Source: Mycolicibacterium holsaticum DSM 44478 = JCM 12374
GTDB taxonomy: Bacteria > Actinomycetota > Actinomycetes > Mycobacteriales > Mycobacteriaceae
Assembly (NCBI RefSeq): GCF_019645835.1
Contig: NZ_CP080998.1
Location: 4,464,001-4,528,000, forward strand
Direction: 5' to 3'
DNA: 64,000 bases
Position numbers and translations under genes: made by a program
Shown: positions 60,953 through 64,000 of the stretch, piece after piece
How positions within the stretch are numbered: the stretch's first letter is position 1
Layout: each line of letters starts with the position of its first letter
Notes under the pieces: model-generated
Database searches by the model: none
What the model was told of the DNA's origin: nothing
The model's input: only the letters and a program-made list of their open reading frames with translations

Positions 60953-62344
60953 ATGAGTACGACTAAAAACCGCGAGGTCGCGAAGCTGGACCGGGTTCCG
61001 CTGCCGCTCGAGGCTGCGCGCATGGGAGCGACGGGCTGGCAGGTAACCCGCACCGGCGCTCGGGTCGTCACCAAGCTCGCCGGCCGCGGCTCACTGCAAC
61101 AGAAGGTCATCAGGCAGATCCCCCAGACGTTCGCCGATCTGGGGCCGACGTACGTCAAGTTCGGCCAGATCATCGCGTCGAGCCCCGGCGCGTTCGGCGA
61201 ACCGCTCTCCAAGGAGTTCCGCAGCCTGCTCGACCGGGTGCCGCCCGCCGACGCCAAGCAGATCCAGAAACTGTTCCGCGAGGAACTCGGCGACGAACCC
61301 GCCAACCTGTTCAAGAGCTTCGACGATCAGCCGTTCGCAAGCGCCTCGATCGCGCAGGTGCACTACGCCACCCTGCACACCGGCGAAGAGGTCGTCGTCA
61401 AGATCCAGCGTCCCGGCATCCGCCGACGCGTCGCCGCCGACCTGCAGATCCTCAAGCGCGGCGCGCGGCTGGTGGAGTTCGCCAAGCTGGGTCAGCGCCT
61501 GAGCGCACAGGACGTCGTCGCCGACTTCGCCGACAACCTCGCCGAGGAACTGGACTTCCGGCTCGAGGCGCAGTCGATGGACGCGTGGGTGGCACATATG
61601 CACTCATCGCCGCTGGGCAAGAACATCCGTGTGCCCCAGGTGTTTTGGGATCTGACCAGCGAGCGGGTGCTGACGATGGAGCGGGTCAACGGCACCCGCA
61701 TCGACGACGTCGCCAACATCCGCAAGAAGGGTTTCGACGGCACCGAACTGGTCAAGGCGCTGTTGTTCAGCGTCTTCGAGGGCGGCCTGCGGCACGGCCT
61801 GTTCCACGGCGACCTGCACGCGGGCAACCTCTACGTCGACGACGACGGCAAGATCGTGTTCTTTGACTTCGGCATCATGGGCCGCATCGACCCCCGCACC
61901 CGCTGGCTCTTGAGGGAACTGGTCTACGCCCTGCTGGTGAAGAAGGACCACGCCGCGGCGGGCAAGATCGTGGTGCTGATGGGTGCGGTCGGCACCATGA
62001 AACCCGAGGCGCAGGCCGCCAAGGACCTGGAGAAGTTCGCCACCCCGCTGACCATGTCCACGCTGGGAGATATGAGCTACGCCGAGATCGGCAAGCAGCT
62101 GTCCACCCTGGCCGAGGCCTACGACGTCAAGCTGCCCCGCGAACTGGTGCTGATCGGCAAGCAGTTCCTCTACGTCGAGCGCTACATGAAGCTGCTCGCC
62201 CCCAAGTGGCAGATGATGTCCGATCCGCAGCTCACCGGATACTTCGCCAACTTCATGGTCGAGGTCAGCCGCGAGCACACCGACGAACGCTTGCGCGAGG
62301 AGAATCCAACCGACGAAGAACTCGACAGCGAGGTCCAGACCTAG
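60953..62344 (+). CDS. ABC1/UbiB-like atypical kinase
   Basis: 463 aa, counterpart of Rv0647c. FADLGPTYVKFGQIIASSPG carries the KxGQ motif, VVVKIQRP the ATP-binding Lys region, and LFHGDLHAGNLY plus FFDFGIMG the catalytic loop and metal-binding Asp. ABC1 proteins control isoprenoid-quinone or lipid metabolism. ATG 60953 follows repeat C, with LipG starting directly after the stop. Confidence 0.9.
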   Translation: MSTTKNREVAKLDRVPLPLEAARMGATGWQVTRTGARVVTKLAGRGSLQQKVIRQIPQTFADLGPTYVKFGQIIASSPGAFGEPLSKEFRSLLDRVPPADAKQIQKLFREELGDEPANLFKSFDDQPFASASIAQVHYATLHTGEEVVVKIQRPGIRRRVAADLQILKRGARLVEFAKLGQRLSAQDVVADFADNLAEELDFRLEAQSMDAWVAHMHSSPLGKNIRVPQVFWDLTSERVLTMERVNGTRIDDVANIRKKGFDGTELVKALLFSVFEGGLRHGLFHGDLHAGNLYVDDDGKIVFFDFGIMGRIDPRTRWLLRELVYALLVKKDHAAAGKIVVLMGAVGTMKPEAQAAKDLEKFATPLTMSTLGDMSYAEIGKQLSTLAEAYDVKLPRELVLIGKQFLYVERYMKLLAPKWQMMSDPQLTGYFANFMVEVSREHTDERLREENPTDEELDSEVQT

Positions 62345-63244
62345 ATGCAGATCCGCACCGGCACCGCCAAATCAGGCGACCTTGACATCTACTTCGAAGA
62401 CATGGGCGACCCGAACGACCCGGCGGTCCTGCTCATCATGGGTCTGGGCGCGCAGCTTCTGTTGTGGCGCAAGGACTTCTGCGAAAAGCTGATCAACCAG
62501 GGCCTGCGCGTCATCCGCTACGACAACCGCGACGTCGGCCTGTCCAGCAAGTTGGTCGGCCAACACGCCAGCACACCGCTCCCGGTCAGGATGATCCGCT
62601 CCCAGCTCGGCCTGAAGAGTCCGGCGCCCTACACGCTCGAGGACATGGCCGATGACGCCGCCGCGGTGCTCGACCATCTCGAGGTCGACAACGCCCACGT
62701 CGTCGGCGCCTCGATGGGCGGAATGATCGCCCAGATCTTCGCCGCCCGGCACAGCACACGCACCAGAACGCTGGCGGTCATCTTCTCCAGCAACAACCAG
62801 GCGCTGCTTCCGCCGCCGGGCCCGCGGCATCTGCTGGCGATCCTGCAGCGGCCCAAGGACGCCAGCCGCGAGACCGTCATCGCCAACGCGGTGCGGGTCA
62901 GCAAGATCATCGGCAGCCCCGGCTATCCGCGCCCCGACGACACGATCCGCGCCGAGGCGATCGAAGGCTACGACCGCTCCTACTATCCCGCCGGCATCGG
63001 TCGTCAGTTCTCCGCGATCCTGGGTAGCGGCAGCCTGCGGCGCTACGACAAGCAGATCACCGCACCGACCGTCGTCATCCACGGCAAGTCCGACAAGCTG
63101 ATGCGCCCGTTTGGCGGGCGGGTGGTGGCCAGGGCGATCAAGGACGCGCGCCTGGTCCTGTACGCCGGGATGGGCCATGAGCTGCCCGAACCGCTGTGGG
63201 ATGACATCATCGGCGAGCTCAAGAACAACTTTTCGGCCCGTTGA
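62345..63244 (+). CDS. lipG: Alpha/beta hydrolase, LipG-type
   Basis: 299-aa alpha/beta hydrolase. LLIMGLGAQLLLWR forms the oxyanion region, Ser nucleophile in VVGASMGGMIAQ, and C-terminal GMGHELPEP with the His. In M. tuberculosis LipG lies between the ABC1 gene and mmaA1, the same order as here. Begins directly after the ABC1 stop. Esterase or thioesterase activity is expected. Confidence 0.88.
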   Translation: MQIRTGTAKSGDLDIYFEDMGDPNDPAVLLIMGLGAQLLLWRKDFCEKLINQGLRVIRYDNRDVGLSSKLVGQHASTPLPVRMIRSQLGLKSPAPYTLEDMADDAAAVLDHLEVDNAHVVGASMGGMIAQIFAARHSTRTRTLAVIFSSNNQALLPPPGPRHLLAILQRPKDASRETVIANAVRVSKIIGSPGYPRPDDTIRAEAIEGYDRSYYPAGIGRQFSAILGSGSLRRYDKQITAPTVVIHGKSDKLMRPFGGRVVARAIKDARLVLYAGMGHELPEPLWDDIIGELKNNFSAR

Positions 63245-63385
63245 GCACCGCGCATTGGAGTCGGCTCGGCAGAAGCGGCTACGCTCGACAGCTTGAGAGG
63301 CGTGTCCGCCGTTCTGCGGCCGTGCGGGGAGTACGGTCAACAACACCATGTGATCGGCGTCACCAGAAAGGCCAAGCAGGGGAAT

Positions 63386-64000
63386 ATGTCTGATAACTCA
63401 TCCGGCACCAAGGATTTGACGCCGCATTTCGAGGACATCCAGGCGCACTACGACCTGTCGGACGACTTCTTCGGCGTGTTCCAGGATCCGACGCGCAAGT
63501 ACAGCTGCGCGTACTTCACCGGGCCGGACGTGACGCTGTCGGAGGCGCAGATCGCCAACGTCGATCAGCATCTCGACAAGCTGGACCTCAAGCCGGGGAT
63601 GACGCTGCTGGAGGTCGGCTGCGGCTGGGGCCTGACGCTGCAGCGGGCGATGGAGAAGTACGACGTCAACGTCATCGGCCTGACGCTGAGCAAGAACCAG
63701 CAGGCCTACTGCAATGAACTGCTCAGCAACGTCGCCAGTGAGCGGACGTATGACGTGCGCCTGGAGGGCTGGGAGCAGTTCCATTCCCCCGTCGACCGCA
63801 TCGTGTCGATCGAGGCCTTCGAACACTTCGGCTTCGAGCGCTACGACGACTACTTCAAGACCTGCTTTGACATCATGCCCGACGACGGCCGGATGACGAT
63901 CCAGAGCAGCGTCGGCTACCACCCCTATGACCTGGCCGAGCGCGGCAAGAAGCTGACGTTCGACCTGGCCCGGTTCGTGAAGTTCATCATCACCGAGATC
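63386..64000 (+). CDS. Mycolic acid methyltransferase (MmaA/CmaA family), 3' end outside window
   Basis: 205 residues visible. [56 protein letters not shown] (SAM motif), [14 protein letters not shown] and [10 protein letters not shown] are the family signature. These enzymes add methyl, methoxy or cyclopropane groups to mycolic acids at the acyl-AcpM stage. The gene follows LipG, as mmaA1 does in M. tuberculosis; which paralogue cannot be decided from the N-terminal half. ATG 63386 with CAGGGG upstream. Confidence 0.93.
   Translation, partial: MSDNSSGTKDLTPHFEDIQAHYDLSDDFFGVFQDPTRKYSCAYFTGPDVTLSEAQIANVDQHLDKLDLKPGMTLLEVGCGWGLTLQRAMEKYDVNVIGLTLSKNQQAYCNELLSNVASERTYDVRLEGWEQFHSPVDRIVSIEAFEHFGFERYDDYFKTCFDIMPDDGRMTIQSSVGYHPYDLAERGKKLTFDLARFVKFIITEI

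Noticed and set aside
59860-61314. 484-codon open frame on the minus strand across the MpaB and ABC1 genes
   Set aside because: It is antisense to two clear genes and its composition reflects high third-position GC; no domain is recognisable.
1-64000. tRNA or rRNA genes
   Set aside because: No stretch with a convincing cloverleaf or rRNA sequence was noticed on either strand; this was a reading by eye, not a covariance search.

Overview
The window looks like a chromosomal segment of a fast-growing mycobacterium (Mycobacterium/Mycolicibacterium type). The evidence is a complete YrbE/Mce lipid importer, the end of a second mce operon, a mycolic acid methyltransferase of the MmaA/CmaA family at the right edge, LipG and an ABC1/UbiB-like kinase beside it, FadE/FadD/SCP-x type lipid genes, high GC and densely overlapping operons (ATGA and GTGA junctions).

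Layout. 1-2.3 kb: last two genes of an mce operon (+), converging on rplL-rplJ (-) through a 12-bp hairpin terminator; rplJ has an L10-type leader and a recognisable promoter. 3.54-47.0 kb: an accessory block lying between rplJ and a ROK sugar kinase. From memory of the M. tuberculosis map (not searched), homologues of these two genes (Rv0651 and Rv0650) are neighbours there. A 43-bp direct repeat differing at one base marks both edges of the block (3544-3586 and 46973-47015). 47.0-52.6 kb and 60.9-64 kb hold the backbone order ROK kinase, FabD2-annotated protein, GH38 mannosidase // ABC1 kinase, LipG, MmaA-like. A second, smaller variable patch (52.6-60.9 kb) interrupts it with a heptad-repeat protein, an EEP-family protein, a TnpB-related protein, a nucleotidyltransferase, a WYL regulator with two DinB proteins, and a TetR/MpaB pair.

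Inside the large block there are four modules. (a) 4.7-13.7 kb: phenylacetyl-CoA catabolism, with PaaZ (-), a TetR regulator, PaaH/PaaG-like enzymes and the PaaABCDE epoxidase (+). Matching TetR-type operators lie before paaZ and before the + strand operon. A truncated crotonase and a thioesterase-like fragment are decayed remnants; no PaaK or PaaJ is visible. (b) 15-25 kb: an acyl-CoA degradation set (two SCP-x type thiolases, enoyl-CoA hydratase, two acyl-CoA dehydrogenases, two SDRs, an acyl-CoA ligase). (c) 25-34.6 kb: a full yrbEAB-mceABCDEF importer (-). (d) 34.9-46.8 kb: ring oxidation, with extradiol dioxygenase, aldo/keto reductase, P450, a tandem-ABM protein, a tandem-VOC protein, Rieske oxygenase alpha and beta subunits, an LLM flavin/F420 enzyme, a Rieske ferredoxin, IclR and TetR regulators and a meta-cleavage-type hydrolase.

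The most interesting signal is a palindrome, GTTCC-R-N5-Y-GGAAC, found six times between 34.8 and 47.0 kb. It lies before the mce operon/extradiol dioxygenase pair, before the Rieske oxygenase operon, twice before the ferredoxin, before the hydrolase and between the hydrolase and the TetR gene. This suggests one regulator (most likely the IclR protein) controls import together with ring opening of an unidentified hydrophobic ring compound, with module (b) as a plausible continuation. All functional statements are inferred from sequence; no searches were run.
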